Below the pieces are notes generated by a model. The model ran no database searches. It was not told the DNA's origin and was given only the letters and a program-made list of their open reading frames with translations. Position numbers and translations under genes: made by a program. Below, one piece after another: positions 20,213 through 32,360 of a stretch of DNA of 64,000 bases. This stretch comes from Gracilariopsis chorda. Taxonomy: Eukaryota; Rhodophyta; Florideophyceae; Gracilariales; Gracilariaceae. The number at the start of each line of letters is the position of its first letter. Position 1 is the first letter of the stretch. The stretch covers positions 62,001 to 126,000 of the forward strand of contig NBIV01000067.1 in the NCBI GenBank assembly GCA_003194525.1, in the 5' to 3' direction.

Positions 20213-23083
20213 CTACTTAGACGGAGCAAGGGAAGTAGTAGTAGGATACCCCGCATGGCCGGTGTAAATCCGCGCAGAAGGGGCGTTGGTGGTAAAAGTA
20301 GAGAAAGGTCCTTTTAGACCTGAACGATCTGGCTGAGCCGGGGGTCCCGACAAAGTCGGTAAATCTGAGAGGCGCCGAGTAGGGTGGGATACACTAGCCG
20401 GCCTATTCAGTCTGGGGGTTTCCGGCGTTGTTGAGTGCGTAGAGAAGGGTTTCCCTGTTTCTAGGACGAACTCAGACGAGGGAGGAGGGGCAGGTACAAC
20501 ACGATCGCCGGAAATCCGCTCGTGCGCCTTGCCCATTTCTACTACGACAGCGTCAGAGCCAACTGACACCACTTTAAATGGTCCATCCATCACAGGCGAT
20601 AGCTTGTGACGCTTCTCCCGTTCTGCATTATAATATTCCTTACATGTAAAGACGTAGGTATTAGCCCGTATGCGGGGAGCATTATCTCGTAAACAAGCGT
20701 CGAAATCCCACTTGTATGCGGCTTGTGCGCGTTTCATAGACGTCTGCGCTGCGGGGACCAGTTTAGTAAGCCATTGCGTCCATTAATGGTGGTAGCGACC
20801 CACATATGGGAAGTCGTCCAAGGTGGCTTGGGATTCTAACGCCACAGGCAGGGGTGAACTAAATAGAAGCAATTCGAACGATGACACTCCGGTACTCCGG
20901 TGAACTTGCGTATTGTATGCAAATGTTAAAGCATCTGCACAGAAGTCCCAAGTCTTGCGGTGTGCAGCAATGTAGGAAGGGAGAGAGGCCAACAAAGTCC
21001 TGTTGAACCGTTCGACTTGCTCATTACACTGGGGGATGGTAGTTAGTCTTTAACAAGTTCTTTACGTAAAGGATGCGACAAACATCCTGAAAGAACTTTG
21101 ACGCAAACTGCCGTCCGTTATCGGAGAGCACCTCCACAAGAGGTCCGTAGACATATATCCAGTGCGTTACCACAGCCTGGACCACCGTGAAAGCGGTTAT
21201 CCTCCGAAGAGGGACAGTCCGAACAAGCTTTGAAAAGCGATCGGTGATCACAAGTAAGAACTTGTTACCTCTCTTTGTAGTTAGGAGCGGTCGGAGTATA
21301 TTGATTGCGATAAAATCGAGTGGCGCCCTAGCATGGAATAACTTCATTTTCTTCGCATTCCTGCGGAGCGTCACCCGGTTTTTTGAGCATTTTGTACAAA
21401 CCCGCACAGTTTCGTAGAAATAAACCACCATGCCGGGCCAGTAAAATGCCCTTGGCAGGGTGAGGTAGTGCTTTCTCCCACCTACGTGGCCACCGAGCTT
21501 CGCATAATGCGAGGGATGTAACACCGGCGACTGCAGGGATTGACGTACCGCAATCTGCGGGCGAGCTTCGACCAAACGAACGAAGTTGCCTTTATCGTTC
21601 ACCTCAAAAGGGAGGTCTTCACCATTGTTTAATGGGGCACGAATCCTCATACAGAAGGAGTCACCGAATTGTTCTCGGATCAATTCCTCCGGTGAAACCG
21701 GTACAAAAAGTCCCGGTAAGGGGTTCTCAGGGGTCTCGCGGGATGCGAGTAAGTTGTCAAAGTCAGCATCTTCATTCCAGTCTTTTGGCCATTCCTCGAA
21801 CTTCCACTCCGGGTCATCTGGTTCTTCAGCCATGAAGCATGGAATTTCATCATCCTCCTTTGGTAGTACTTCCCCATTTGTGGGTAAACCCGACAAAGTG
21901 TCTGCCCGGGTGTTGAGCGCATCCCTTTTTGTCTGACTTGGAAGTCAAATTCCGCAAGGCGGAGTCTCCAGCGCATGAGGCGGCCCGAGGGATCAGATAT
22001 GTTCATTAACCATTTCAACGAGGAATGATCCGTTTATACGGTAAAACGAACTCCCATAAGATAGAGGCGCAGGGTGGAAAGCGGCCACACGACGGCAAGA
22101 CACTCTTTCTCCGACACAGTTTAGTTCCGCTCGTGGACATTGAGCGAGCTTGAGCAATAACCAATTGGCCTTCGGTCCCCCTCTGGGGTGGTTTGAAAAA
22201 GAGCACAACCAACTTGGTATTCCCTCGAGTCCGTGTCCACGAAGTACGGGAATCCCAGTTTGGGTAAAGATAAGATAAGTGCTGACGTGACGGCCTTCTT
22301 TAAGGAGTTAAACGCGTCCGATTGCTAGGGCGTGAATGGCCCCAGTTGTGGGGGATTTCCTTGGCGTAACAACACGTTCAAAGGAGCCGCAATATCCGAA
22401 AAGTTCGGGATACCACATCGGTAGACGTTGACCAGCCCTAAGAAGGGGCGGAGTTCCGTCTGAGTGCGGGGCTCTTTAGCCTCAACGAGGTACTTGACTA
22501 GAGCCTTCTCGATCATTAACCGTCCCGGACGGATGATGTGTCCCATAGACTTGACAGTATCTTTAAAAAACTCGCATTTCCTCAACTTGAGGGTAATTCC
22601 CGCATCGTGTAGCACGGTCAGAAAGTCCCTGACATGGGTGAGATGGTGGTCCAAATTATTGGAGAAGATGATAATATCATCCAGGTAGACCAGGCAGTTC
22701 CGCCAGTTGAAGCGGTTCAATAGGATATCTATTGCACGCTGAAAGGTAGCGGGAGCGTTGGTCAAACCAAACGGCATTCGCTTGAAGCGGTACGATCCTG
22801 CGTGGCAGGTGAACGCGGTCTTATCGCGATCCTCCTGTCTAGCAAAGACTTGAAAATAACCTCAACTGGCGTCCGAAGCCGTAAACACGGTAGCGTCTCC
22901 AAGAGAGTCGATGCACTCGTCCATACGAGGGATGGGATATGTGTCCTTAACAGTCACGGCACTGAGCCAGCGACAATCGACACAGAACCTCCAGGTTTCG
23001 TCGGCCTTTGAAGCAAGTACAACTGGGGATGCCCAGGGTGATTGAGCAAGCTCTATCACACCTGAGTGGAGCATTTTGTCCAC
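20213..23083 (-). pseudogene. Gypsy A pol: reverse transcriptase, RNase H, integrase
   Basis: Pieces in minus-strand order. Reverse transcriptase 23083-22325, with the active site LVYLDDIIIFS intact but a TGA inside TASDAS*GYFQ near 22865. RNase H region 22208-21900, badly decayed. Integrase 21896-20783: zinc-binding His/Cys segment (HYAKLGGH, CTKCSKN), core with the first acidic residue replaced (FIAINILRPL has Asn where Asp is usual), second Asp in LSDNG, third acidic residue in the NEQVERFNRT segment. C-terminal part 20737-20213 with a DGPFKVVSV segment typical of gypsy integrase tails. No chromodomain is visible. Several frame changes and stops make it a pseudogene. Confidence 0.75.
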
Positions 23084-23140
23084 TTGGTACTGCGCCTCTT
23101 CTCGAGAGTCAACTCCTTCTATGAAGGTGGCAGGTTGCTC

Positions 23141-23587
23141 CTAACTCTCTAACATAGAGTTGACATCAGACCGTAAGGTACGGAGATTCTCTGTGACCAC
23201 CTTTGTAGGGGTGTTCATCACCACCTCACGGAGGGTCTGTAATTCTCCCACAAGGGTGTCTTGGGCGGTCCACAAATCGTCAACCTGAGATTCCAGGGAA
23301 ATCACCTCAGGGGTGTTATCGCCCGTCAGACGGGGTTCAGGTGCGGCGGCGGCCACGGCCGCAGCCGGAGCCGGATGAGCACCATCTACGGCAATCGATA
23401 ACGGGGTCGACGTGGAGTTCCGGGGTTCCCGGGGTTGGTTTGAAGTCGTAGCCGAGGCACCCCCAGCATGGCTGGATTTAGCCCGAGTCAGGATCCGAGA
23501 AACAAACCGAACTTCAGGGTTATCTCCACCATTGTGGGAGCAGCTGCGCGTAGTCTTAGCCTCCACGAAAAAGGGCTTCCTCGACAT
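23141..23587 (-). pseudogene. Gypsy A gag, N-terminal part only
   Basis: Starts at ATG 23587 (MSRKPFFVEAKTTRS). Ala/Pro-rich with a Glu/Leu-rich coiled-coil-like end. It stops 58 bp before reverse-transcriptase sequence, so the capsid core, zinc knuckle and protease have been deleted. Gag identity rests on position between the 5' LTR and pol. Confidence 0.45.
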
Positions 23588-23702
23588 GAGGGCCAATCGT
23601 TAGTACGGGAAAACAACGGAAATTCAGGAAAACAAACAAAAGAAACAAAACCTCGAAAGAGGGAACCAAACACATAACCAATTCTAAGTCAAGAGGCCAC
23701 TT

Positions 23703-24498
23703 TGTAGTGCAATGCCCACAAGTGGGGGGGCACCGAAAGACGTTCGGGATCTTTCTTCGTGAGAGGTGAGGCCAGTTGGGTAGTGCCCTTCCAGGAGTGG
23801 CTCGAATATGTCGGGTTGTAAGGCCGAGGCCACCGGTCGCGACTTGCGCAGGGAGGTTGACGCAAGGATCGGGTATCCGCAAGAGCAGTGTATGGAGATG
23901 GTCATCCTCTAGAGAGGTGAGGTTTCCACTTTAGTGTCACGCGCGAACACGAGCCATGGGTAGCTGGAAAGCCACCTTTTAAAGGGAAAAATAAGGGGGA
24001 GCTGAGTCACAAGTGTCGTGACGAAGACTAACGGCAGTGCCGGTAAATAAAACTTATACAAGGCGAACACCAAGACATTTGGAATAAGAATCCGAATACT
24101 AGGTTCCTTTAGATACTCAAGGTGGTTAGACTTCTCGTATGCGACGGTGCTTCCCTCCAAAGAGGAGTAGAGAACACGCAAAGGCAGTGAGGTCTAGAGC
24201 CAATTCCCCAGATTTGGGTCCCTTGTTCGTGGAGTTTTACTGGTTCGACGGCAACTCGCTGGCGCAATAAGTATTAACCATCCCAGAAATGGGTCTAAAG
24301 ATAATAAATAAAATTAACTAAATTACTGTATTTTGGTGATTCATGCCCACTACTGGGGCCATCCATCAATTGACTCTTCCGTGTCCTACGTTTCCAATTC
24401 ACTGTAAGCGGTCGTAGTTAGTGCAATGACTAAATTACCGAAACATTCGGGAAATCAACCAACTACCAAGACTCCCTCCCTGAAGGCATTGCAATTCA
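23703..24498 (-). repeat. 5' LTR of gypsy A
   Basis: Partner of 15996-16791. Inside it on the minus strand, after AAG, comes TGGCCTCTTGACTTAG, the likely primer-binding site (TGG start); I cannot name the tRNA. Confidence 0.8.
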
Positions 24499-25291
24499 AG
24501 TTATTAGGAACAATACGGCTCAAGAATCAGGACAAATTCAACCGCACTGTGGTCAAAGAAGCTATTGAGCGTTTAAAAACTAAGCCTCGCCGTTCACGGT
24601 TTTTGTGTTAGGTGTTTGACAAATGCGTCCAACCTGATGTCCCACTGAAAGTTGCAACAAACGCGGAGTTCGTTGTGTTCAAAGATAAGAAATTCGTCTT
24701 TTTCTACCTGAATGATCTTGCATGTACCTCAATTGATGGTTTTCCTGGTCCAAATGATCACAGCAATGACTCTGTACATGGTTTTGCGCCTCTTGAGCGT
24801 TGGAAAGGAGCTGAATCACCACATTGAACTACTTTTGAGGTACTATCGGTCATTGTGGGGTGCAATATGTTTATGAAAGCTGTTGATCGCTTTGATCAAC
24901 TGCGTGCGACAAACCCTATCATTCGCCAAGAGCAACGTGTTCTAATGAGTTTGTTTACATTCTTAACGGACACAACTATCCTGAACGGCTAGGCAGTTTG
25001 GCAGGCATCGTCAGCAGGAGGTAGTATTTGTAGCATTAACGAAGTCCAGCGAAGGATAGCTGAACAACTTACAAATCCTTTTTGGAAGTTGTTCGGCTAT
25101 CCTTTGCTTATAGAGCTCAAGAATACCAGACTATCTTTGGTTTCAAAACTTTCCTCATCAACCGAAGAAATATTGGGAAGAGAACCGGTCAATCTTCGTC
25201 TACAGAACAAAGTCAACCGGTACAGACAACGCTATTTACGCAAAATCATGAGGCACGAGAAGAAAACGCGCACAAGCATCTATGAATGTTG
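24499..25291 (+). pseudogene. PiggyBac-like transposase, 3' fragment
   Basis: Continues the relic at 15190-15995: LLGTIRLKNQDKFNRTVVKE, then after a TAG LKVATNAEFVVFKDKKFVFF, VHGFAPLERWKG, NMFMKAVDRFDQLRATNP and a Lys/Arg-rich tail ending at a TGA near 25291. The MKAVDRFDQ block is a hallmark of piggyBac-type transposases. At least two stops and one or more frame changes interrupt it. No terminal CxxC tail is evident. Confidence 0.7.
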
Positions 25292-25480
25292 AACCTACTC
25301 GTTCGCGTTTCATGTAAACTGCCTTGCAGTTTATCATAATCTGAAGGACATACGCCATGATCTTGGGGACGTCTATAAGGCTTTCCAGACGGCGGTAGCG
25401 CAATTCTGATCCCTGCACCATCGCAAGCGTCCATTCCAATCTGTTTCTTCGCTGCAGAATACAAGGCTACCATTCCAGTT

Positions 25481-26103
25481 TTAGTGTACTCCCCTACTCT
25501 TCTTTGAAGGCCACGTACCTTTCATTGGGGTCAGGAACGTTTTCTGAATAGCGGCTGCAACACAGTGTGTAATCTGAGCTCTCCTTCGTTTGCCCAAGGC
25601 GCAATGCCTGTGATATTTGTATCTTCGAGAAGCACGTTTTCGCAATTTCGCATTATTCTCCTTTCCTGTAGTTTGTTGTGTCTTGCTATGTCCTAGCTCT
25701 TGTATAACATCTGCATCATGCTGTAGCCAGTACCAAAAAGTTTCACCACATCGTAAACACATTTCATTTTCTTCAGGAGACGTACCCCTTGACCATTGAA
25801 TAGAGAGATTTACTGGTTCATCATATCCACCCAAACCAATATCGGAATTTTTGTCATTATGATTACTCTTGTACTTTCTCTGATGTTTCGTACGAATCAT
25901 GTTTCGCTTACAGGAGCAAGCGCATTGTTCCATACTATCATGCCTCTCTGTGCTTGATGAACAGCCACTCCCGGAACTCTTGTCGTTATGAATACTATTG
26001 TGGTGTCTCCGTTGCTTCTCACGAATCACTTCTTGGTTACTGGAACAAGCACACTGTTCCTTACTACCATGGCCTTCTGCGTTTGATGAAAGATTGCACG
26101 ATT
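25481..26103 (-). CDS. Unknown basic protein with a duplicated 43-residue unit
   Basis: The minus-strand frame is open from a stop near 26103 to a stop at 25481, with no ATG before the repeat, so the start is uncertain (an internal ATG, or an upstream exon). Two units of 129 bp (about 26100-25973 and 25972-25844) each encode a run like EQCACSSNQEVIREKQRR followed by HNDKSSGSG, clearly duplicated. After the repeats come CLRCGETFWYW and a basic Lys/Arg-rich end. I do not recognise it. It may be a second gene of the piggyBac-like element, which it neighbours, or a decayed host gene. Confidence 0.35.
25844..26101 (-). repeat. Tandem duplication, 129-bp unit, two copies
   Basis: The spacing between matching bases (for example TTGATGA at 25954 and 26083) is 129 bp, a multiple of three. 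Both units stay open in the same minus-strand frame. Confidence 0.65.
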
Positions 26104-27659
26104 AAGTTTGTTTCATGTGTACATCTGATACTTTTTGGGATAGGCTAGTGTCGTCACTGAGTATACACGCTTTGAAACTTGTTTGCGCTTGTGTGTTTGA
26201 TTGGTTGCCCATCTTTCTTTCGGTACATTTTCTTTGTAGTTCTTGCTTTTGGGTTTGCCTTCCTGATATCTTTGGATGTCCATTTCGCTCGTGACCGGTC
26301 TTTGTATGTTCTCGCCAAGGTTAGTCCATTGTTAATGTTACCTTCTGCCGTCAAGACCTTTGTGCATTTAACTGAATACCGAGAAGCTAATTGTTTGCTC
26401 CACGAACGTCAACATGCCGAAGAGCAAAGTAATTGGGGAGCAACAGCATTTGTCTGCACGTATGTGTGAACTCCGCAAGGAGGCATGAAGTGTACCGTGG
26501 TGAGTATAACGAAGTTGCACGTGATCTACCTCACTGCTGTGCATGATCCAGTTCCATGCATAGGGCTAGCTCTGAGTGAAGCCATTGCATTGGCTGGCTG
26601 ACTAGGCATATATACATGAGATACCATTTTTTGGGAGTGGAAGGGTTAATTTTTGAAATTGTCCCATTTTTTTGGTACATTATGACATAATAATTTAGCC
26701 CAAGTTCTTTTATAAGTTCATTGCGCAAGTTTCTGACCTGAAGCACGTAGTCTAACAGATCTTTCAAAGCTATGCATATTCCACTACCTGCAAAGCCAAA
26801 TTCTTGCCGACATGAGATTGTTTTCGTGTGACAAATACAACATATTCCACAACAAAGTTTGCCATTCGTACCTTTGATGCCTTCTTACGCCATGTCTTGA
26901 CTTGCAACGCCCTAAAAAAGGTATTATTTGTATGTAGTTGTTGTTTTTGGCTTTTTGTAGCAAGTTACTCCTTGCATGAAGTAAGGCCTACTATTAGTAG
27001 ATTAAACGCGTAGGACAAGGGAAAATAACTTGGCAGGTGAACACAGTTTTGGGCATAGACCACCGGATGTGGAGCGATTTGAGTTGTTCAGTGTTTATTG
27101 TTTTACATCCATTTCTGGGATAGGTAATACTTAGAGCATGTCCACCGAGAAGAGCAAATGACCAAATTAGTAATTTGGTCTGCTTTTCATTCTCAGCTGG
27201 ACAGAAAACATAGCAAAGTTCTGAGCAGGTTCAGATTTCCAAATCAAGTTCTTCGTTTTGCTTTACGAATCTATAACTCTTCAAAACAATGAGAGAGCAA
27301 TAAGTAGCATTTTGGAAGCGCTTATTGGGTCTTATGTTCATTTTACGGCAAAACCATCGCCATATCTTCTACAAACCAAATACAAACACTCTCCATGCCA
27401 AGCATTTAGTTGTTATAACGTGAATGTACATGACTGCAGACCGAAATGCGGCGAGAAAGACAAATCCGCAGGGCAGGCAATGGTACTAAAGCAACAATGG
27501 CCCAAGATCCCACTTAGTCACCTCAAAAGTATGAAGCAATATTAAAAGATGGGAAGCCTTCTCAAATATTAGTCTTGCTGACTTACGAGGTAGAATCAGC
27601 GACAGGAATCTTTGCATCACAAGATGTTCCGGTGGTGAACCGAAATGACACTCGGCTAC
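26104..27659. other. No gene recognised
   Basis: Short open frames with no domain. AT-rich parts near 26.6-27.0 kb. Nothing here can be tied to the elements on either side. Confidence 0.4.
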
Positions 27660-28869
27660 AAAGAGGAAAACGTTATTAAAATTGGGTTACAAGCAGGTCG
27701 ATTTAGTGCAAAGGTCTTTCTAAGTGGTGTTCCAGTCCACGGATAATCCAAAGGAAAAATGGAAAAGGGGGAAAATAACCAAGGAGAAAGGGGCAACCCG
27801 GTATGTCTTGCGGTAAGCCGAAAGAGATCCGACGGTGAGCGTGTGGCTTATTCAGCCAGCGCGCTGCAAACCTCAATACTCAAAAGAACAACTACCTGTT
27901 TCCACAATACGAAAGTAAGGAAAACGGCAATACCATTTGACACTGGGCGACCCACGGTGCTAGACAGATCAAAGGTTCTGATTGACACTGTGCAAGTGCA
28001 TTTGCGATATGCTTGGTGAAACGGCGTCAGGAATTGGTCACTTCGCGCAGTCCACAAACTAAGAGCCGACTCACAGCTTACCTTTACTTCACAGTGGAAC
28101 GACAGGGCCGTCCTCCATTAAGTACTATTGGGTCAGAGTATAAGTAAAAATACAATTACTGTAGTGTGCCACAATTGTGGTTCACACGTTTGTATCATTT
28201 AGCGGAACCGATGGCCACGGCGCACCACAACACGTGTGAATCATGCCAGCAATGAATAACGCCCGTACGCTTACCATACGTCCATATATTCCAGATAGCA
28301 TAGACATCACCTACGAAGGTTTCATAAGTACCAAGTTAAGTTCATAGTGAGTTTCACTCAAACTGCCTGAGGGTCCACTCATACCTGAGTTGAACCGGTG
28401 CCACTTCGGTGCCAAATACTTCATGATCTATCTCCCTTGGAGTGTATACGTACTCAAATTGCTCTACAAATCCCTCTCATACACCAGGAAACATCGAAAC
28501 GAAAGCGAGTGACCCGGAGACAGAAAAGGGTGTAAAGAATCCAACTCTTCACAAATGATACTGACCGTCCTCCGGTTCAACGCGTAACGCGACAAACAAA
28601 CATCTACAACATCAAATCCAATACTTCACCTTCACCAATGAACTCCAACAATCCTAACCAGCACAAACCTGGAGCGGGTGCTTTACAGCCTGGGAGTATC
28701 TATACTTCATCTTGTGGACTGAGCAGGTATCATACCACTCCATTGCCTCCTCAGGGTCACGCCCCGATAAGCTTTCCCGAACAGTTTCACGCCTGACACT
28801 TCTCTGAGGGTACTCCGATCTTCATCAACCAACTCGGGTGGGTCCACAGGGTAACCCAGGAAGCACAGA

Positions 28870-29793
28870 ATCCGCTACAAAACACATCTATTTATTCCTG
28901 CTACTTGGTTTCACCCGTTTGAGGTTTTACACTTACAACTGATCCAGTTCCACGCGTATGATGGCGCTCTTCCAGGTGAACGCCCACCGAACGTGGTCAC
29001 CTCCCGTGATTTGAGAGGACGCATTGCGTTGGATTCCTACTTCTTAGGGATAGATGTCCGCCATGAAGAGAACCTGGATAGGGCCAGAGAAGAAACAACG
29101 CAACTTCCGCATAAGCAGCTCATGCGTACTCCCAGTCAAGACCTGATTCCCAGCGAATACAGTGTCGACGACTCTGGGTATCGCACCGATGACATAGTAT
29201 TCTATGAATATAACTTGACCCAGTTCGACACGGCACACTTCGAAACAGCGATGCCAATAACCATCGAGTCCAATATGCTCCGTTGTGCTACACCAATCAT
29301 CCCTACGGAGTTTAAATTCATCCAAAGTTCCGAGACGCAAGGAGCGTTCTCCAAGAAGATTCTGTTTGAGCGCGAGGCGCATTCCAGACACGGTTATCTT
29401 ATTCCTTACCTCCATATCAAAAGCGAAAGTTATGTCTCACAAACTTTCAGGGCTAGTTTCGTAGCGTTCCCACCATGGTGGCGTCAGTTTGATGTACCCA
29501 AAGGGTGTTCGCCGGAACTGCTTCCATGTTTCACATATATATTTCTCTTCATCATTGAGGATTTAAAATCTGGTTAATGGTGACCCACCGCCACCAAGGG
29601 GATTACCGGCGTGGCGGTTTTTCCCCTCTCGGAAGCATACAAAAACTACCGTCTTTGGTTTATACCGACGATGGTTCGGAACAGCACCAAACAGCTCGAC
29701 CTTTTAATCTTATTGGAATGTCAAGACCACGTGGATGAAGTCTTATACATCTTGTATGTGATGGAAAAGGTTAACGAGGATCCCGTTTTGTAG
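28870..29793 (+). pseudogene. Ambisense gene of A2 (novel family, copy 2)
   Basis: One frame runs from about 28870 to TAG at 29791-29793 with only two stops (TAA and TGA near 29575-29583). Blocks matching copy 1 in order: IRYKTHLFIP, LPGERPPNV, a segment with FEREAHSRHGYLIPYL (copy 1 has YERRWRSRFGGFVQYQ), SFVAFPPWWRQF, YKNYRLWFIPT and LDLLILL. A later piece near 29950-30020 (HPTGFWFHD, DFDDLIMNEE) matches the copy 1 tail in another frame. The TAA replaces the residue after a shared SG. No known domain. Confidence 0.65.
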
Positions 29794-31822
29794 GAAAACC
29801 GTGGTAATGGTCCAAGAAATCGTAGTGCCAAGTCTCCAAGCCGCCAGGTTTGATCTATTGGAGACTTTGCTTATTACAACCCATACGTGGGTGCAACGGT
29901 GTCCCGTGCTGATGCATTCGAGCAACTCATTTTTCTGCCAACCACATCAGCGGGTCATCCGACAGGATTCTGGTTTCATGACTAATACAAGCCGTCGGTC
30001 GACTTCGATGATCTCATTATGAATGAAGAAGCCAACAAGGGTGACGTTCCTTACTGTGGACTGGTAATGGACTCAATGGATCCGACCAACGCTTGGGCGT
30101 TTTACTAATCGGGTGATCTCTAGAGGTGGGCCTTCGGAGCTCAGATAAGTGAGCCACAACCTGCACCGAATGTACTGTTTGTGGTTGCAACGGACTTTCA
30201 GGTCATTGAATCATGCGAAAGCCTCCATAACCTTTGAGTTCTGGTACCGCTGGACATGGTAGATGTTGTAGAGCTTCTGGTTCTCGCCACTGCAAACTAT
30301 TCGCAGTCAAACAGTCATTCTGTTGTGGGCCTGTTGTCGGGATAACTTGTACTCAGTATCTTGACCTTCACGTATCAGTGATAGATCTTTTGATAGCTTC
30401 TAGATTAAACCAAAATTTTGTTTGCTCTTAGTTCTCTCTTCAAGCTTCTCCTGCATTCTCTCCACTTCATAGTATTCTTTAACATCATGAGTTTTCTTCT
30501 TTAACACGTTAACCCGGTATAACTGTTAAGCCCGAAGTCTTCTAAATACTACAGCTCATCAACTTCCTGTTCAATCCGCGAGATTCTTCTTTTTCTTGTT
30601 CTCTTTTTTAAGCGTCTCCATTTCACTGTGACGTTTTACCCTTCGGCGACCGGGAATGGTTCTGTCCTGCTTTGGCTTCATCCACCATCTTTGGTATGGT
30701 CCTCCGAGTCCTTTCGTGATATTGAAGTACCTTCGACCTAGGCAGGTGTTCTATGGGTTCCATTACATCTTCTGCTGGTGGCTACCCATACCAATCGATT
30801 TGATAGTAAACCACCTCTCTTGAGGGATATAGGGATCCCACTATGCTTCTGATAACGAATTATCGGGAGTACGTGTCCGACGCCTCGTCCCCAATGACGG
30901 ATTCCAGTAAACGGAAACCCTTTGTGAGTACCATGAGACTCGGTTCCAATTCTAAGCCACGCTATTCACGTTTTGGGCCACTAAGGACTTGGGATTTACT
31001 TTCTGCGTGTCCGCCGAATTGGAAGAACTGTAACTTCCGTTTGTACGCGTTTTAGCGTAAAACGGAAGGTATGCTTACATAGAACTTGCGTTTTTGAGTT
31101 AGGCATTCTCACGTAAGCCTCCGAGAGTCAAAAACCGGAGAAAGGTTACGTCAGAGATTTAGTTTGTTCCTCACAGGCTTGGGACTACCATTTAACGACT
31201 ATACTCATTTACCACACTGGCTGCGCATGGAGAGGAAACGACTGGCTACGGTGCATGCAAACTGTATCCTCATTGGATTACTGTTGCTGCAGGACGTCCA
31301 CACAGTGCCGGTGCCACTTCACAAAACTCTTTGCGATGAGTTCCACGGGTGTCAGGTACGTGGGTTCGATGTCTGCTACTTCTGCATCTCAGTGCTCAGC
31401 TACGCTGTGAGAATGTTACTTTTATATGCGTATACCCGCTCTGCACAGTTTGAAACACGTATTCGTGCTTTTCTTTACGCTGTAGAACGTCCCAACTTTC
31501 TAGCTCTTCAATAGCTCCACTAATTTCTAGTTCTTCCCACCGAATGGCGATTGCAAGCAGTAAAGTTCGGTCTTCGCCCGATCGCAGTAGTCATTCTCAT
31601 CGAGAAACCCTAAGTCAGAGGTGGCCAACACCAGGTTTTGTTCTCTACTAATTCCACGACCAACGCCTTATGTGGTATCGCTATTGCAAATTCCTGTTTC
31701 CCACGTGCAAGTAACTCAGGCAGGCACTGTTATAGCTTTGTCTTCTGTTCGATGAATTTCTTTAGTTGGGCATGAAGTTTTCCTGCAGGGCTCCACTTCC
31801 ACATCTTGCACTGCGCGATTAA
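29794..31822. other. Spacer of A2
   Basis: Mostly without convincing genes. 29950-30110 keeps the end of the ambisense gene; 30745-30800 matches the spacer of A near 18930-19000. Open frames at 30843-31055 and 31164-31514 have no domain and look like chance. Confidence 0.4.
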
Positions 31823-32360
31823 TCATTTGGTGCTCAGAAACAATTTTCCTGGGAAAGCCGGTAGATAGATAGTGATTGTACCTCCCTCCCCCGTCTTAGG
31901 GAACCCATTGAGGTAAGCTGATTGGGTGGTGCGTTGAGTCAAGGGGAGTGAGCCGGGGTATCCGAAGACCGGTCCTGAAGACGCAAATTCGGTATGTTTC
32001 GGTAAATCAAACAAACAACGAATTGGATGTCGTTAACTCGCTGGGTGCTATGGAGAATGAAACGCGAGTGGGTCTTCTGGATCCCGATTTCGTCGCGGAT
32101 ATTCCAGATATCAAGGGGTTTGATAAAACTGAGGAGATAAAGTAGTGCAGTCGCGTGAAAATCGTTCTTGTTCGTCGTTAATGCCCGAGACGACTGTTTC
32201 GTTGGCAGTAGAAATGAGACAATAAGGTCCGTTCACGATGGCAGAACGCTTATGACGCTCTTCTTCTTCAGGATTATAGTACTTCTTACGAAGGAAAATA
32301 GAGTCTTTTTGTTAACCTGCAGTAGCGTTTGACGCACTTTGGTGTTGAAATTACGCTTGT
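31823..32360 (-). pseudogene. C-terminal pol fragment of A2
   Basis: On the minus strand, 32210-32350 parallels 20560-20720 of A (words such as GATTATAGTACTTCTTAC against GCATTATAATATTCCTTAC, coding for the YNAEREKRHK region of the integrase tail). The match fades at 32360, the truncation point. Heavily decayed. Confidence 0.5.

Larger units (their letters stand above)
15996..24498 (-). mobile_element. Ty3/gypsy LTR retrotransposon A (ambisense type), inserted in a piggyBac-like gene
   Basis: Two 796-bp LTRs (15996-16791 and 23703-24498) begin TGTAGTGCAATGCCC and end in a near-complementary sequence ending TTCA. The flanks AGGTA (15991-15995) and AGTTA (24499-24503) agree at four of five bases, as expected for an old 5-bp target duplication. 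Gag and pol read leftward (minus). Between pol and the 3' LTR (left) lies an extra gene on the plus strand. The gag C-terminus, zinc knuckle and protease are missing, so the copy is internally deleted as well as mutated. Confidence 0.8.
27660..32360 (-). mobile_element. Truncated gypsy element A2, relative of A
   Basis: Order as in A: LTR-like sequence, ambisense gene on plus, spacer, then the C-terminal end of pol on minus, ending abruptly near 32360. The LTR-like part (about 27660-28350) shares ATTAAGTACTATTGGGTC, AAATACAATTACTGTAGT and similar words with the A LTR, but the ends cannot be placed. No second LTR follows, so the 5' half is lost. A2 is much more diverged from A than A's LTRs are from one another. 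Confidence 0.55.
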
